The notes under the pieces were generated by a model. The model worked only from the letters and a program-made list of their open reading frames with translations, was not told where the DNA came from and made no database searches. A DNA stretch of 36,474 nt, taken from assembly GCA_017619635.1 (NCBI GenBank), contig JAFZRZ010000028.1, positions 1 to 36,474 of the forward strand, in the 5' to 3' direction. Source of the stretch: Lachnospiraceae bacterium (GTDB lineage: Bacteria > Bacillota > Clostridia > Lachnospirales > Lachnospiraceae). Each line of letters begins with the position of its first letter. Positions within the stretch are counted from its first letter, which is position 1. This document shows, in pieces, positions 1-9,988 of the stretch. A program made the translations under genes and the position numbers.

Positions 1-118
1 CTCCACATTCCCATCTGGATACTGCCTGCCTGGTGACATATAGTTGTTCGGCAAGAGATTGCTGGGTCATGCCCTTTGCTTCTCTCGCTCTTCTGAGCTG
101 TTCGCCAAATTCGACCAT
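1..118 (-). CDS. XRE-family helix-turn-helix regulator, N-terminal part only
   Basis: The first 39 codons of a DNA-binding protein are visible before the window edge cuts the gene. The translation begins MVEFGEQLRRAREAKGMTQQ and continues with SLAEQLYVTRQAVSRWE, the classic helix-turn-helix of the lambda-repressor/XRE family, where the QAVSRWE helix reads DNA. The ATG at 118 is preceded by an AAGGAG ribosome site about ten bases upstream. What the protein senses and controls lies outside the window. A plausible promoter with a nearby inverted repeat precedes it, which would fit autoregulation, but that is inference. Family assignment is confident; function is unknown. Confidence 0.85.
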   Translation of the reverse strand, partial: MVEFGEQLRRAREAKGMTQQSLAEQLYVTRQAVSRWECG

Positions 119-164
119 ATCCTATCTGCTCCTTTCGATTTTTTCATCTGCAGATGTGATTTTA

Positions 165-192
165 GTATTACTTACAGCCTATGTTTAATCAA
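165..192 (-). promoter_or_regulatory. Candidate sigma-A promoter for the XRE regulator
   Basis: On the minus strand a TTGATT box (187-192) and a TAATAC box (165-170) are separated by 16 bases. The boxes lie about 50 to 75 bases upstream of the regulator's ATG. This is a near-consensus housekeeping promoter called from sequence only. Confidence 0.45.
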
Positions 193-228
193 GCACCATC
201 GTTGATTTTCCTGTCACCACTATGGTGC
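193..228. repeat. Inverted repeat GCACCAT-N22-ATGGTGC upstream of the XRE promoter
   Basis: Two perfect 7-base arms, 193-199 and 222-228, abut the -35 box of the candidate XRE promoter. There is no T-run, so it is not a typical terminator. It could be an operator for the XRE protein or chance. Confidence 0.3.
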
Positions 229-245
229 GCATGCAAAATCGCATA

Positions 246-1787
246 TCACATGTCTTTCATCTGCTCATAAGTGATACCATACTTTTCAGCTATATTTCTG
301 GCATATGAACTTGTATCCGGAGCACTCCTCTTTACTTTGAAAGTGTTTTTGTTATCCTTTATCTCCATCACAACACTGACTATACTGCTAACACCTTCCC
401 ACTCTTCCATCTCAGAAATATCTGAGGCAAGTTCATGGATATGGGTGTTAAAGATCACATAAGATCCTTTTTCTTTAAGGATACGAAGAAGATCCTTTGA
501 AAGGAATAGAGCATCTGCTGCAGACGTTGTGGAAAACGTCTCATTAAAAAGGATGAGAGTATCACTGTCAGATCTCTTTACTATCTCTCTGATCCTTACT
601 GCCTCTTCTCCAAGCCTTCCGTAATTGATCGTAAGGTTCTCATCAATAGGAAAATGAGTAAGTATGTTTTTAAAGGGCATTCCCGTGCAGGAATCCGCCG
701 TTACAAACATTCCCAAAGATGCCATGACCGAGATCAGTCCGACACCCTGCTCGAGTATGGTCTTTCCTCCACGGTTGGGACCTGTTAAGATAAACATCCT
801 CTCGTTCTTTAAAAAAGAAAAATCATTTTTGACTATATCTTCCTGCTCATCTATGGCAAGTCTTATATTGTATAATCCGCTGATCTCAAATGCTTCGCTC
901 TTAACTATCTGCGGAAATGAAATGTTATGATCCTTTGCAGTAAGTTTTCTTCCAAGATCTGCCACACACAGATAGAATATCAGACTGTTGTATAGATCGG
1001 TAAGCATGTGTGTATCATATTTTGAGTGCTTTGCTATGAGGCGTTTTACCTCTCCCAAATGCTTCCAGAGGTGTTTTTTCATATATGGTGTCATGGATAC
1101 CAAAAGCGGATCTATGACTTTATACTTCTTGAACGGAGTATTTATCTTATAACCTACAGCCACCTCAGCGATAGAATAACTCGATCTTGGTTTGTAATCG
1201 ACAAATTCTATTGCCGTTACATTCTCTATGTCGAGATCAGGAGTAAATGTAACTCCGACTATGGCTCCCCTGATATTTGAAAGATCCTCATGTATCTTTA
1301 CGATGTCAGGTTTGACCGATTTAAAATCCTCATCATTTACTATATCTTTAAGAGAATCTCTTAAGGTGATAAGACCTTCGGATGAAATATCATTCTCACT
1401 TAAAGCTTTATACAGCGATTCAACAACTTCGACCCAGACTTTTAATTCTCTTAAGTTTTCAAGAAGAGCCATAAGAGTATTATCCTTATCGAGCATACTC
1501 CTGGTCTCACTTCCGTAATAACGCAGCACGTTTATCGAATCAATGGAGTCTCTTACTGCACTGCATAAACTGTCACTTTCCATAAGATCTCTGACGATCT
1601 GTTGACGGTAGTTTATGTCTTCAAGATTGATCGGTATCTTTACCATGATATCTCTGAGGATCTTTCTCTCATCATTAACTACAGTCATATAGTCGATAAC
1701 TTCTTCAAGGGCTATGTCCTTTACAGTCTCCTCCGACAGTTCGCAGTATCTTTCTTTCCCGCTTGTCTTATAAAGTATATCCATCAT
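246..1787 (-). CDS. MutS-like ATPase, no mismatch-recognition domain
   Basis: This 513-residue protein has the C-terminal ABC-type ATPase of the MutS family. The Walker A motif GPNRGGKT is at residues 336-343, the Walker B region LILFNETF at about 411-418, and the switch histidine in NTHIHELA at about 447-453. The preceding ~300 residues resemble the helical lever/clamp region. The N-terminal mismatch-binding domain of true MutS (about 850 residues) is absent, as are the Smr and KOW parts of MutS2. The Walker B acidic pair, normally DE, reads NE. It is probably a DNA-structure-binding or repair ATPase, but the substrate cannot be told. It lies 25 bases after the YdcF-like gene, probably cotranscribed. 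Two ATGs are adjacent; the GGGAG ribosome site is better spaced for the second (1784). Confidence 0.8.
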   Translation of the reverse strand: MMDILYKTSGKERYCELSEETVKDIALEEVIDYMTVVNDERKILRDIMVKIPINLEDINYRQQIVRDLMESDSLCSAVRDSIDSINVLRYYGSETRSMLDKDNTLMALLENLRELKVWVEVVESLYKALSENDISSEGLITLRDSLKDIVNDEDFKSVKPDIVKIHEDLSNIRGAIVGVTFTPDLDIENVTAIEFVDYKPRSSYSIAEVAVGYKINTPFKKYKVIDPLLVSMTPYMKKHLWKHLGEVKRLIAKHSKYDTHMLTDLYNSLIFYLCVADLGRKLTAKDHNISFPQIVKSEAFEISGLYNIRLAIDEQEDIVKNDFSFLKNERMFILTGPNRGGKTILEQGVGLISVMASLGMFVTADSCTGMPFKNILTHFPIDENLTINYGRLGEEAVRIREIVKRSDSDTLILFNETFSTTSAADALFLSKDLLRILKEKGSYVIFNTHIHELASDISEMEEWEGVSSIVSVVMEIKDNKNTFKVKRSAPDTSSYARNIAEKYGITYEQMKDM

Positions 1788-1812
1788 CTACTCCCAGATT
1801 GTGAATGATATA

Positions 1813-2583
1813 CTATCTGCAGTACTCATAGATGACTCCGAACCACTCCCTTACCAGATATGTCGGGTAAAACCACCAGTGAGTATGCGCAGAAACAGAA
1901 TAACATTCAAGTCCAAGTTTTTCGGCCACAAGAGAAGCTCTGCATTCATGGAATTCATTGGTCACGATAGCTATACGATGCTCAAGCCCTCTTTCTTCTA
2001 TAATAGCATAAGAATACTCCAGGTTTTCAATAGTCGATGTAGATTTATCCTCCATTATCAGTCTTTCTTTTGATATTCCGTTATCTATAAGATAATCATA
2101 CATACACTGTGCTTCACTGATGGCCTCATCTGCGCCCTGGCCTCCCGACAGGATGCAGACAGTTTCCTCATGCTCATTAAGATACTCCAATGCTGACTTT
2201 AGTCTTTCTGAAAGCATCAGACTCGGCCTCCCATTTCGTACATGACAGCCAAGGACCACTAAAGTGACATCGCCTTTTGGTTCATTATGAGAGGATTTGT
2301 ACATGAATACAGATATCGCAAAGATCAGTATGACCATAAATAAAAAGACAAGTAAAGAAGATATGATAACTATCTTCCCTGCCCGTCTTTTTAATAACGT
2401 CTTTATTGATGCATTAATCTTATCCGCAAAAATGCCATAGGATACAAGTGTTGCGCCAAAAAGGATCCCAACGAGATTACCCAGGTTTAAGATCCTGCTG
2501 ACAAGCGGTATGCAAAACAGCATTAACAACACCGAACCTATTATAAGAGATACTATTCTTCCTGCTTTCAAACCCCACCTCAC
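1813..2583 (-). CDS. YdcF/SanA-like DUF218 membrane protein
   Basis: A 256-residue protein with three hydrophobic segments (about residues 9-27, 35-51 and 71-95) followed by a DUF218 domain. Recognisable are VVLGCHVRNGRPSLMLSERL near residue 108 and CILSGGQGADEAISEAQ, then a SKERLIMEDKSTST stretch, all typical of the ElyC/SanA/YdcF family. Relatives affect the envelope and cell-wall precursor metabolism, but the reaction is not settled. The assigned start is GTG with no good ribosome site. A TTG four codons in, behind AGGTGGGG, is an alternative. It sits between glnN and the MutS-like gene in the same direction. Confidence 0.78.
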   Translation of the reverse strand: MRWGLKAGRIVSLIIGSVLLMLFCIPLVSRILNLGNLVGILFGATLVSYGIFADKINASIKTLLKRRAGKIVIISSLLVFLFMVILIFAISVFMYKSSHNEPKGDVTLVVLGCHVRNGRPSLMLSERLKSALEYLNEHEETVCILSGGQGADEAISEAQCMYDYLIDNGISKERLIMEDKSTSTIENLEYSYAIIEERGLEHRIAIVTNEFHECRASLVAEKLGLECYSVSAHTHWWFYPTYLVREWFGVIYEYCR

Positions 2584-2661
2584 AGATTTCAGATACTATC
2601 GTTGCATCTATATTCTATGATCCAAAGGTAAGGTTTTCTTTACTATTTGATTAAGAATTTA

Positions 2662-4761
2662 TTAAACTTCAAACAACAGATCAGCATATGTCGGGAAAGG
2701 CCAGTAATCCTTGTCCACTATTCGCTCAAGTTCATCTGCCGCGTGACGAAGGGTATCCATTGCGGGAACGACCTTCTCACGATAGTAGAATGCCTGCTCT
2801 TTTCCACGCTCCATGACAGAACCTATCTTCTCGATCGAAGACAGATTTACTCTCGCATCCTGCATTGCTGTAAGAAGTCCGCTGACACGTTTCAAAAGAT
2901 CAGATGCCACAACGGATTCAACACCTGCCGCCTTTGTCGCATTTACAGTCTCGGCTAACATTCCCACATACTGTATGACAGCGGGAACAAGCTGTTTGTT
3001 TGCGATATCGACCATGGTAAGTGCTTCAATGTTTATGGTCTTTGCATACTGTTCATAAAGGATCTCTGCACGTGACTCAAGCTCTGCTTTTGTGAATATA
3101 CCAAACTTTTCAAAAAGCTTTGTTGCTTTCTCGGTTGTAAGAGCACTTACGGACTCAACCATTGAAGGTATGTTGGGAAGTCCTCTTCTTGCGGCTTCCT
3201 CTATCCACTCTTTTGAATATCCGTCACCGTTAAATATGATCCTCTGATGCTTTGTAAGATACTCTTTTATAAGATCATGCACAGCACTGTCGAAATCATC
3301 TGCTGCTTCAAGTCTGTCAGCCGCCTCACAGAAACTCTCTGCTACTATCGCATTTAAGATGATGTTGGGGCTTCCGATGGAATCAGAGCTTCCTACCATA
3401 CGGAACTCAAACTTGTTTCCGGTAAACGCAAACGGAGATGTTCTGTTTCTGTCTGTTGCATCTATCTCAAAATCAGGAAGTGTCGATACACCTGTCTGAA
3501 GGGTTCCGCCTTCTTTAAGTGTCGCTGCCTGTCCTGTCTCAACCAGCTGTTTTACCACATCCTCCAACTGCTCTCCAAGGAATACTGAAATGATAGCCGG
3601 AGGAGCCTCCATGCCACCAAGTCTGTTGTCGTTTCCAACATTTGCAGCACTCTGTCTTAAGAGATCCGCATGTGTATCAACAGCCTTTAAGATACATGCT
3701 AGTACAAGTAAGAACTGTATATTCTCGTTAGGGCTTATTCCGGGCTCTAAAAGGTTAAGACCCGTATCAGTGACTATTGACCAGTTGTTGTGCTTACCTG
3801 AACCGTTCACACCTTCAAAAGGCTTCTCATGAAGAAGACATCTTAATCCGTGATGACCTGCAACACGCTTTAATGTCTCCATAACGATCTGGTTATGATC
3901 AACGGCTACATTTGCAGATTCATATATGGGTGCAAGCTCATGCTGAGCAGGTGCCACCTCATTATGCTGTGTCTTTGATGTGATACCCATCTTCCACAGC
4001 TCTATGTTTACATCGTGCATGAATGCGCCGACACGTTCTCTTATGACACCAAAATAATGGTCATCCATCTCCTGACCCTTGGGAGCGGGTGAGCCAAATA
4101 ATGTTCTTCCCGTAAATATAAGATCCTCACGCTCAAGTGCTTTTGCCTGATCAACCAGGAAATACTCCTGCTCGGCACCTACGCTGGGCGTTACTTTTTT
4201 TGCATCTGTATTACCAAAAAGTCTTACGATCCTTAAAGCCTGCTTATCAAGCGCTTCCATCGAACGTAAAAGAGGAGTCTTCTTATCAAGCGCCTCTCCT
4301 GTATATGAACAGAATGCTGTGGGAATGCAGAGTGTTGAACCTACTGCCTGTTCCTTTAAGAATGCAGGACTTGTGATATCCCATGCTGTATATCCTCTTG
4401 CTTCAAATGTTGCTCTTAATCCACCTGAAGGGAATGAAGAAGCATCCGGTTCACCTTTTATCAGTTCCTTACCGGAAAACTCCATTATCATCTTTCCATC
4501 CGCATCAGGATGTGTGATAAACGAATCATGTTTTTCGGCTGTTATTCCCGTAAGAGGCTGGAACCAGTGTGTATAGTGAGTAGCTCCTCTCTCGACAGCC
4601 CAGTCTTTCATTGCCTTGGCCACGATATCAGCTGTCGCCTTTGATAACTCACCACCGTTTTCTATGACATCTTCCACTTCGGCAAAGGCTTCAGCCGGAA
4701 GTCTGTCACGCATGGTCCCCATGGTGAATACATTGGATGCAAAGATCTCTTCAACGTTCAT
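2662..4761 (-). CDS. glnN: Glutamine synthetase type III
   Basis: This 699-residue enzyme makes glutamine from glutamate, ammonia and ATP in the cytoplasm. Its length and sequence match glutamine synthetase III, a family much longer than type I (about 470 residues). Visible hallmarks include the N-terminal [12 protein letters not shown], the [10 protein letters not shown] metal/substrate segment, [10 protein letters not shown] and [20 protein letters not shown] in the catalytic barrel, and [21 protein letters not shown] near the active site. The ATG follows GAGGAGACATT. It lies 38 bases after the U32 gene and may be transcribed with it, since no clear promoter or nitrogen-control leader is visible in the gap. 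No terminator is obvious downstream. Confidence 0.96.
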   Translation of the reverse strand: MNVEEIFASNVFTMGTMRDRLPAEAFAEVEDVIENGGELSKATADIVAKAMKDWAVERGATHYTHWFQPLTGITAEKHDSFITHPDADGKMIMEFSGKELIKGEPDASSFPSGGLRATFEARGYTAWDITSPAFLKEQAVGSTLCIPTAFCSYTGEALDKKTPLLRSMEALDKQALRIVRLFGNTDAKKVTPSVGAEQEYFLVDQAKALEREDLIFTGRTLFGSPAPKGQEMDDHYFGVIRERVGAFMHDVNIELWKMGITSKTQHNEVAPAQHELAPIYESANVAVDHNQIVMETLKRVAGHHGLRCLLHEKPFEGVNGSGKHNNWSIVTDTGLNLLEPGISPNENIQFLLVLACILKAVDTHADLLRQSAANVGNDNRLGGMEAPPAIISVFLGEQLEDVVKQLVETGQAATLKEGGTLQTGVSTLPDFEIDATDRNRTSPFAFTGNKFEFRMVGSSDSIGSPNIILNAIVAESFCEAADRLEAADDFDSAVHDLIKEYLTKHQRIIFNGDGYSKEWIEEAARRGLPNIPSMVESVSALTTEKATKLFEKFGIFTKAELESRAEILYEQYAKTINIEALTMVDIANKQLVPAVIQYVGMLAETVNATKAAGVESVVASDLLKRVSGLLTAMQDARVNLSSIEKIGSVMERGKEQAFYYREKVVPAMDTLRHAADELERIVDKDYWPFPTYADLLFEV

Positions 4762-4799
4762 AATGTCTCCTCTGTTTATATGTAAATATATTAAAATCC

Positions 4800-6038
4800 C
4801 TATTTATTGCTGACTCTTAAGATATCATAGATCTCAGGCTGTATGCTCAGATCAAGATGGATCTCCTGTCCCGGATGTGGACATGAATCAACTGACTCGC
4901 CGTCAGCATTATACATTGCATTCACCTTTGTTGCAATATTTTGCCCGTCAGGTTTCATGATCTCTATCTCATCACCCACGCAGAATTTGTTTTTCTGCTC
5001 TATCACGGCAAACCCGTTACTGTCGATATCCGCTGTGGTTCCAAGATAGATATATTCATTTATATATGTATTGGTATCATATACCTGTGCTTCATCGCTC
5101 GGCTTACCGAAATAAAAACCGGTAGTGAATCTTCTGTAGGTACACTTTGATATCTCTTCCTTATACCAGTCCATGTTTGCGCGGTATACATCTTCGCCCT
5201 TATTAAGATCATCTATGGCTTTTCTGTATGTTCTTGCAACCGTCGCAACATAAAGAGCGGTCTTCATGCGGCCTTCTATCTTAAACGAATCTATCCCTGC
5301 TTCTATCAGTTCAGGGACATATTCTATCATGCAAAGATCCTTGGAATTGAATATGTAGGTTCCTCTTTCATTCTCATATACAGGATAATACTCACCTGGA
5401 CGCGTCTCTTCCATGACTGAGTATTTCCATCTGCAGGGATGTGTGCATGCACCCTGGTTCGCATCCCTTCCCGTAAAGAAGTTGCTGAGCAGACATCTTC
5501 CAGAATATGAGATACACATTGCTCCGTGTATGAAGCTTTCTATCTCCATCTCCTCAGGGATATGTTCTCTGATCTGTCTTAATTCCTTAAGTGAAAGCTC
5601 TCTGGCACTTACAACACGCTTTGCACCCATCTTCCACCAGAAATCATAGGTTAAGTAGTTGGTGTTATTTGCCTGTGTTGATATATGTATATCGATCTGT
5701 GGGCACTCCTCTTTTGCAAGAGTGAACATACCGGGATCGGATATGATCAGTGCATCGGGAGCGATCTTACTAAGTTCTTTAAAATACTCTCTCGCCCCGT
5801 CCAGATCGTCGTTATGGGCAAGAATATTGGCAGTCACATATACTTTGACGCCCCGTTCGTGCGCAAATGCGATGCCTTCTTTCATATCTTCAGAGGAAAA
5901 ATTCTTAGCCTTGGCTCTTAATCCAAACGCTTCTCCTCCTATATATACTGCATCGGCTCCGTATATGACTGCCGTCTTTAGTACCTCCAGATTACTGGCC
6001 GGTACGAGTAATTCTGTTTTCCTTTTATTATTTGCCAT
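4800..6038 (-). CDS. trhP: U32-family protein, probable tRNA uridine-34 hydroxylation (TrhP type)
   Basis: A 412-residue member of the U32 'peptidase' family. The N-terminal [24 protein letters not shown] opens the TIM-like barrel. [20 protein letters not shown] followed by GACTHPCRW supplies the four conserved cysteines thought to hold an iron-sulfur cluster. Family knowledge: TrhP proteins (YegQ, and B. subtilis YrrN/YrrO) introduce 5-hydroxyuridine at tRNA position 34 from prephenate. The gene directly follows a TrmR-like methyltransferase that modifies the same base, as in the B. subtilis yrrMNO cluster, which supports this role over proteolysis. Only one U32 gene is present here, whereas B. 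subtilis has two side by side. Confidence 0.85.
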   Translation of the reverse strand: MANNKRKTELLVPASNLEVLKTAVIYGADAVYIGGEAFGLRAKAKNFSSEDMKEGIAFAHERGVKVYVTANILAHNDDLDGAREYFKELSKIAPDALIISDPGMFTLAKEECPQIDIHISTQANNTNYLTYDFWWKMGAKRVVSARELSLKELRQIREHIPEEMEIESFIHGAMCISYSGRCLLSNFFTGRDANQGACTHPCRWKYSVMEETRPGEYYPVYENERGTYIFNSKDLCMIEYVPELIEAGIDSFKIEGRMKTALYVATVARTYRKAIDDLNKGEDVYRANMDWYKEEISKCTYRRFTTGFYFGKPSDEAQVYDTNTYINEYIYLGTTADIDSNGFAVIEQKNKFCVGDEIEIMKPDGQNIATKVNAMYNADGESVDSCPHPGQEIHLDLSIQPEIYDILRVSNK

Positions 6039-6068
6039 ATTGATATTCTCGATCAGATATTATAAATC

Positions 6069-6713
6069 TTACTGATTCTTTACACTTACTGTTATACCGT
6101 CCCCCACAGGAAGTATCGCTGTTGTAAGCTGATCATTATGCTTAAGCTCATAAAGATACTCTCGCATCCTGTTGTGTATAGTCCTGTTTCTGCGTACTAT
6201 CGCATATTTGGATTCTATGATATCCCCATCCTGAAGTACATTGTCAGATACTAAAGTTCCTCCGCTCTTAAGCAGTCTTAAAAGATCAGGCAGATAATTT
6301 ATGTACTGTCCCTTTGCGGCATCCATGAATATAAGGTCGTAAGTATCCGAAAGTGTCGGGAGTATCTTAAGCGCATCACCTTCCAAAAGTGTGATCACCT
6401 TATCTTTGCCGCATTTTTTGAAATTCTCTTTTGCTATCGGAATGCGGGGCTCATAGTTTTCTATCGTTGTTATCTGACATCCCACAGGTGCATACTCGCT
6501 CATAAGCAGTGCAGAAAAGCCTACGGCCGTACCCACTTCCAGTATCTTCATCGGTCTGATACTCTTCATCAGATACCTTAAATAAGCCTGCATGTCTTTA
6601 CGTATGATGGGCACATAGGTTTCCAATGCATACTTTTCTATCTCATTAAGATATGATGGATTCCCGGGATCAAGCGAATTGATAAATGATACCGTTCTCT
6701 CATCTACCATCAC
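6069..6713 (-). CDS. trmR: tRNA 5-hydroxyuridine methyltransferase (TrmR/YrrM type)
   Basis: A 214-residue class I SAM-dependent O-methyltransferase. SAM binding is shown by MKILEVGTAVGFSALLMSEY (about residues 54-73) and the acidic ITTIENYEP; the metal/catalytic segment is YDLIFMDAAKGQY with a later LVSDNVL. In B. subtilis TrmR methylates 5-hydroxyuridine at tRNA position 34 to 5-methoxyuridine. Gene order (MltG-like, trmR, U32) matches that cluster, so I favour this over a small-molecule O-methyltransferase. Its ATG overlaps the stop of the upstream gene by four bases (ATGA), implying translational coupling. A second ATG follows immediately. Confidence 0.86.
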   Translation of the reverse strand: MMVDERTVSFINSLDPGNPSYLNEIEKYALETYVPIIRKDMQAYLRYLMKSIRPMKILEVGTAVGFSALLMSEYAPVGCQITTIENYEPRIPIAKENFKKCGKDKVITLLEGDALKILPTLSDTYDLIFMDAAKGQYINYLPDLLRLLKSGGTLVSDNVLQDGDIIESKYAIVRRNRTIHNRMREYLYELKHNDQLTTAILPVGDGITVSVKNQ

Positions 6714-7252
6714 TGTTCTCCTTCTTCAGTCACTTCCGCATCTTCCACAGGTCCGTATCCGTCAGTCTTTATATCAGGATCGTCTCCGAACTCCTCCTCG
6801 ATCATCTCACTTTCCTCGACCTTGAACGGAATTTCCTGATCATCTGTACCATAAAGGAGCTCTTCCTCTGTCAGTTCCTTTTCAGCATCTGCCATGATAA
6901 CGATCATCTCATCTGCTGTCATGGATGTGTTCAGCTCATATTTACCGGGCTTTATCTTTCCGTGATACTCGTTTGCAAGTTCCTGTATAAAGAAAAGTTT
7001 TGCATCCCTTATAAGGCCCTTGTTCTCCAACATCTTGCCGATCTCCATAACGGAATTGTCCTCGCCTATGGTCACCTCTATATCAGTTCCTTCGCCTGTT
7101 ATGGTCACCGGAGGTTCGGTAAATACCCTGTATCCGTAATTAAATGCCATTACCGCATATTTGCGTATGAACATCACAACAAGAAAACCTATTACAACTT
7201 TGACTGCTATTGAGAATACCGATCCAATGATCTCTTTAACATTGTCGCTCAT
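6710..7252 (-). CDS. Short membrane protein with an MltG/YceG N-terminal domain only
   Basis: A 180-residue protein with one membrane helix (about residues 14-28) and an extracytoplasmic LysM-like segment (about 62-115) matching the N-terminal domain of the lytic transglycosylase MltG: SVMEIGKMLENKGLIRDAKLF, then HGKIKPGKYELNTSMTADEM. The remaining ~60 residues are acidic and low in complexity. MltG proper has a catalytic domain with an essential Glu, giving about 330-380 residues; none of it is present. The gene occupies the place of mltG (yrrL) next to trmR. It may be a non-catalytic partner or scaffold for peptidoglycan synthesis, or a reduced relic. The function is not known. Confidence 0.75.
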   Translation of the reverse strand: MSDNVKEIIGSVFSIAVKVVIGFLVVMFIRKYAVMAFNYGYRVFTEPPVTITGEGTDIEVTIGEDNSVMEIGKMLENKGLIRDAKLFFIQELANEYHGKIKPGKYELNTSMTADEMIVIMADAEKELTEEELLYGTDDQEIPFKVEESEMIEEEFGDDPDIKTDGYGPVEDAEVTEEGEQ

Positions 7253-7278
7253 TTATTACCCTTTCAAATCCCCTTTTA

Positions 7279-8949
7279 TCAGATCTCCTGTATGATCGGA
7301 ATGATCATGGGACGTCTTTTTGTCTTTTTCCAGACATAATCTCCCAAAGAATCTCTGATGGCTGATTTAATCTTGCCCCAGTCTGTTATACCTCTGTCCA
7401 AAAGATCTCCTACAACCTCATGCATAAGCTCTGTGGCTTCTTCCATGAGTTCTTCGGATTCCCTTACATATACAAATCCCCTTGATACTATATCGGGTCC
7501 TGCCATAAGCTCACCTGTCGTCATATCAAGAGCAAGTACAACTGTCATCATTCCTTCTTCAGAAAGCTGCTGTCTGTCTCTTAACACTATGGTACCGACA
7601 TCTCCGACACCTATACCGTCAACAAATACAGCACCGGTCTGAACCTTGCCTGTAACCCTTGCACTGTCCATGTTCATCTCAAGGATGTCACCCGAAGAAA
7701 GTATGAATATCTTATCCTTTTCCATACCAAGATCCATGGCAAGTTTAGCCTGTGCCATAAGATGTTTGTATTCTCCGTGTACAGGGATCGCATATTTGGG
7801 TTTTACCAGTGAATATATGAGTTTGATCTCCTCCTGGCAGGCATGTCCGGATACATGTGCATCCTGGAAAATGACCTCGGCACCCTTCATAGCAAGCTCA
7901 TTTATAACTTTTGTAACAGCTTTTTCATTTCCCGGTATCGGGTTAGATGAAAAGATGATGGTATCTCTTGCACCGATCGATATCGTCTTATGTATGTCTG
8001 CCGCCATACGGCTTAATGCAGCCATACTTTCGCCCTGTGAGCCTGTCGTTATGATACAGGTCTTCTCCTCGGGATAATTCTTTATCTGCTCGATCGGAAT
8101 AAGTGTATTGGGCGGGATATTCATATATCCAAGTTCCGAAGCGGTCTCGATGATATTGACCATGCTCCGTCCTTCCAGTACAACTTTTCTTTCAAATTTA
8201 TATGCAGAATTAATGATCTGCTGAACTCTGTCCACGTTGGAAGCAAACGTTGCTATGATAAGCCTCTTGCTCCTGTGTTCAGAAAATATGGTATCAAAGA
8301 TCTTTCCCAGTGTTCTTTCAGACGGAGTGAAACCTGGTCTTTCAGCATTGGTCGAGTCACACATAAGAGCCATTACACCCTTATGGCCTATCTCTGCAAA
8401 TCTCTGCAGATCTATGGCATCCCCGTAAACCGGTGTGTAATCAACTTTAAAGTCACCTGTATGCACAACTATGCCTGCCGGTGAATATATCGCCAGTGCA
8501 GCCGCATCGACTATACTGTGATTTGTCTTTATAAACTCTATTCTGAACTGTCCTAAATTAATGCTCTGCCCGAACTTTACTATCTTTTTCTTTATCTGAT
8601 TCTTAAGATCATGCTCCTCAAGTTTGTGATCTATAAGTCCCATCGTAAGTTTGGTGGCATAGATCGGAACATTCATTTCCTTCAATATATAAGGCAGTGC
8701 TCCTATATGGTCCTCGTGACCGTGAGTTATTATAAATGCCTTAACTTTATCTATGTTATTCTTCAGATAGGTAACATCCGGTATTACGAGATCGATACCC
8801 AGCATATCATCTGACGGGAAACTCAGTCCGCAGTCAACCACAATAATACTGTCCTCATACTCGAAGGCAGTAATATTCATACCTATCTGCTCAAGTCCGC
8901 CGAGAGGGATGATCTTCAGCTTACCTGTTTTTACTTTCTCTTTATTCAA
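7279..8949 (-). CDS. rnj: Ribonuclease J
   Basis: A 556-residue metallo-beta-lactamase/beta-CASP ribonuclease that acts as a 5'-3' exonuclease and endonuclease in RNA decay and maturation. Seen: LKIIPLGGLEQIGMN at the N terminus, the metal motif HGHEDH at residues 76-81, later metal residues in HTGDFKVD, the beta-CASP domain (ATFASNVDRVQQI, ITTGSQGE), PVHGEYKH and a C-terminal domain. The length is typical. The start is TTG at 8949, which I accept because the reading frame begins MNKEKVKTGKLKI behind an AAGGAGAAAGG ribosome site and no ATG fits. Whether it corresponds to J1 or J2 is not decidable here. Confidence 0.94.
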   Translation of the reverse strand: MNKEKVKTGKLKIIPLGGLEQIGMNITAFEYEDSIIVVDCGLSFPSDDMLGIDLVIPDVTYLKNNIDKVKAFIITHGHEDHIGALPYILKEMNVPIYATKLTMGLIDHKLEEHDLKNQIKKKIVKFGQSINLGQFRIEFIKTNHSIVDAAALAIYSPAGIVVHTGDFKVDYTPVYGDAIDLQRFAEIGHKGVMALMCDSTNAERPGFTPSERTLGKIFDTIFSEHRSKRLIIATFASNVDRVQQIINSAYKFERKVVLEGRSMVNIIETASELGYMNIPPNTLIPIEQIKNYPEEKTCIITTGSQGESMAALSRMAADIHKTISIGARDTIIFSSNPIPGNEKAVTKVINELAMKGAEVIFQDAHVSGHACQEEIKLIYSLVKPKYAIPVHGEYKHLMAQAKLAMDLGMEKDKIFILSSGDILEMNMDSARVTGKVQTGAVFVDGIGVGDVGTIVLRDRQQLSEEGMMTVVLALDMTTGELMAGPDIVSRGFVYVRESEELMEEATELMHEVVGDLLDRGITDWGKIKSAIRDSLGDYVWKKTKRRPMIIPIIQEI

Positions 8950-8966
8950 ATTCCTTTCTCCTTATG

Positions 8967-9227
8967 CTATACGAACTTAACATCCTCCAGCAAGTCCTCA
9001 AACACTCCAGCAACCGCTTTAAGTTCAGTATCGTCATCCACGATGGCATAAACACTCTCCTTGTCCTCGTCTTTGGACATATCTTTTAAGATGAGTGCTT
9101 CTCCATCGCCTTCTTCAAAATCCGTTACAAGTATATAATTTGTTCCGGAGATCCTTGTCTGTTCCAAAACGAAGAATTCTACCGGTTCGTCCCCATCGGG
9201 ACAAAAAACTACTTTTTCAAGTTTCAT
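8967..9227 (-). CDS. DUF1292 protein (YrzB family)
   Basis: A small acidic 86-residue protein of the DUF1292 family, recognised from its pattern ([19 protein letters not shown], then an acidic linker and [21 protein letters not shown]) and its fixed place directly after ruvX in Firmicutes. Its ATG overlaps the ruvX stop by four bases. No catalytic motif is visible and its function is unknown. The first residues ([11 protein letters not shown]) look like a compact beta-sheet start. It is probably made at a fixed ratio to RuvX by translational coupling. Confidence 0.85.
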   Translation of the reverse strand: MKLEKVVFCPDGDEPVEFFVLEQTRISGTNYILVTDFEEGDGEALILKDMSKDEDKESVYAIVDDDTELKAVAGVFEDLLEDVKFV

Positions 9228-9652
9228 GTTTTTTCCTTTATACTATCGATATATTCCTGCAAGATAAACGTTGCAGCAACCTGGTCAATATACTGCTTCC
9301 TGTCCGCTTTTTTCACACCTGTTTCAGCCAGTACCTCATCGGCAGCTACCGTGGTGAGTCTCTCATCCCACAGTATCACTTCCAAACCGGTGCGGCGTTC
9401 GAGCTTGTCCTTGAACTCTTCGCTGATAAGAGCCCTTTCACCAACACTGTCATTCATGTTCTTGGGATACCCAAGCACGATCTTTGACACTTCATATTCC
9501 TCGATGATAGCCTCTATGCGTGCTAAAGTCTGTCGCAGTTTGTTCTCTTCTTTTCTTGTGATCGTTTCCAATGGCTGGGCAGTGATCATCATGGGATCGC
9601 TTAATGCCACCCCAACTGTCTTAGAGCCCAGATCCAGTCCCATTATCCTCAT
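9224..9652 (-). CDS. ruvX: RuvX/YqgF family pre-16S rRNA nuclease / Holliday junction resolvase-like
   Basis: A 142-residue RNase H-fold protein. The first acidic strand [20 protein letters not shown] carries the catalytic Asp, [22 protein letters not shown] holds the second conserved block, and LWDERLTT plus [14 protein letters not shown] complete the site. Family members finish the 5' end of 16S rRNA and resemble Holliday junction resolvases. The length is normal (about 140). It lies 12 bases after ireB and overlaps the DUF1292 gene by four bases, forming the conserved ireB-ruvX-DUF1292 trio. Confidence 0.93.
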   Translation of the reverse strand: MRIMGLDLGSKTVGVALSDPMMITAQPLETITRKEENKLRQTLARIEAIIEEYEVSKIVLGYPKNMNDSVGERALISEEFKDKLERRTGLEVILWDERLTTVAADEVLAETGVKKADRKQYIDQVAATFILQEYIDSIKEKT

Positions 9653-9664
9653 GTGATCCCCTAA

Positions 9665-9928
9665 TCACTTCAAAAGCTTGGTGTTGATGTATTCGGTAAG
9701 AAGCTCCTCTACCAGCTCATCCCTTTCAACTTTTTGTATCATGCTCCTTGCATTGTTGTGACTGGTGATGTATGTAGGATCCCCCGACATGATATACCCG
9801 ACTATCTGATTGACGGGATCGTAACCTTTTTCCTTCATGGCTTCAAAAACCATCTCGAGGATGATCTTAACACTGGTTTCCTTTTCAACATCTACTTTAA
9901 AAAATTGTGTTGCTCCCATTTCTCCCAT
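9665..9928 (-). CDS. ireB: IreB family regulatory phosphoprotein (UPF0297)
   Basis: An 87-residue protein with the strongly conserved [22 protein letters not shown] block at residues 41-62 that defines UPF0297/IreB (YrzL). In Enterococcus the homologue is phosphorylated on N-terminal threonines by the PASTA kinase IreK and negatively affects cephalosporin resistance; here a Thr is present at residue 7. A very strong AAAGGAGGAG ribosome site precedes the ATG. It heads the ireB-ruvX-DUF1292 trio, although alaS, its usual upstream neighbour, is replaced by mtaB. Confidence 0.92.
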   Translation of the reverse strand: MGEMGATQFFKVDVEKETSVKIILEMVFEAMKEKGYDPVNQIVGYIMSGDPTYITSHNNARSMIQKVERDELVEELLTEYINTKLLK

Positions 9929-9988
9929 AAGTCTTCTCCTCCTTTGGTGTAGTTTATGTAAACAATACCACCTTTCATAATACCATTT

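Noticed and set aside
7646..8077. 143-residue plus-strand open frame
   Set aside because: It is antisense to the RNase J gene, inside a region of strong family conservation on the minus strand.
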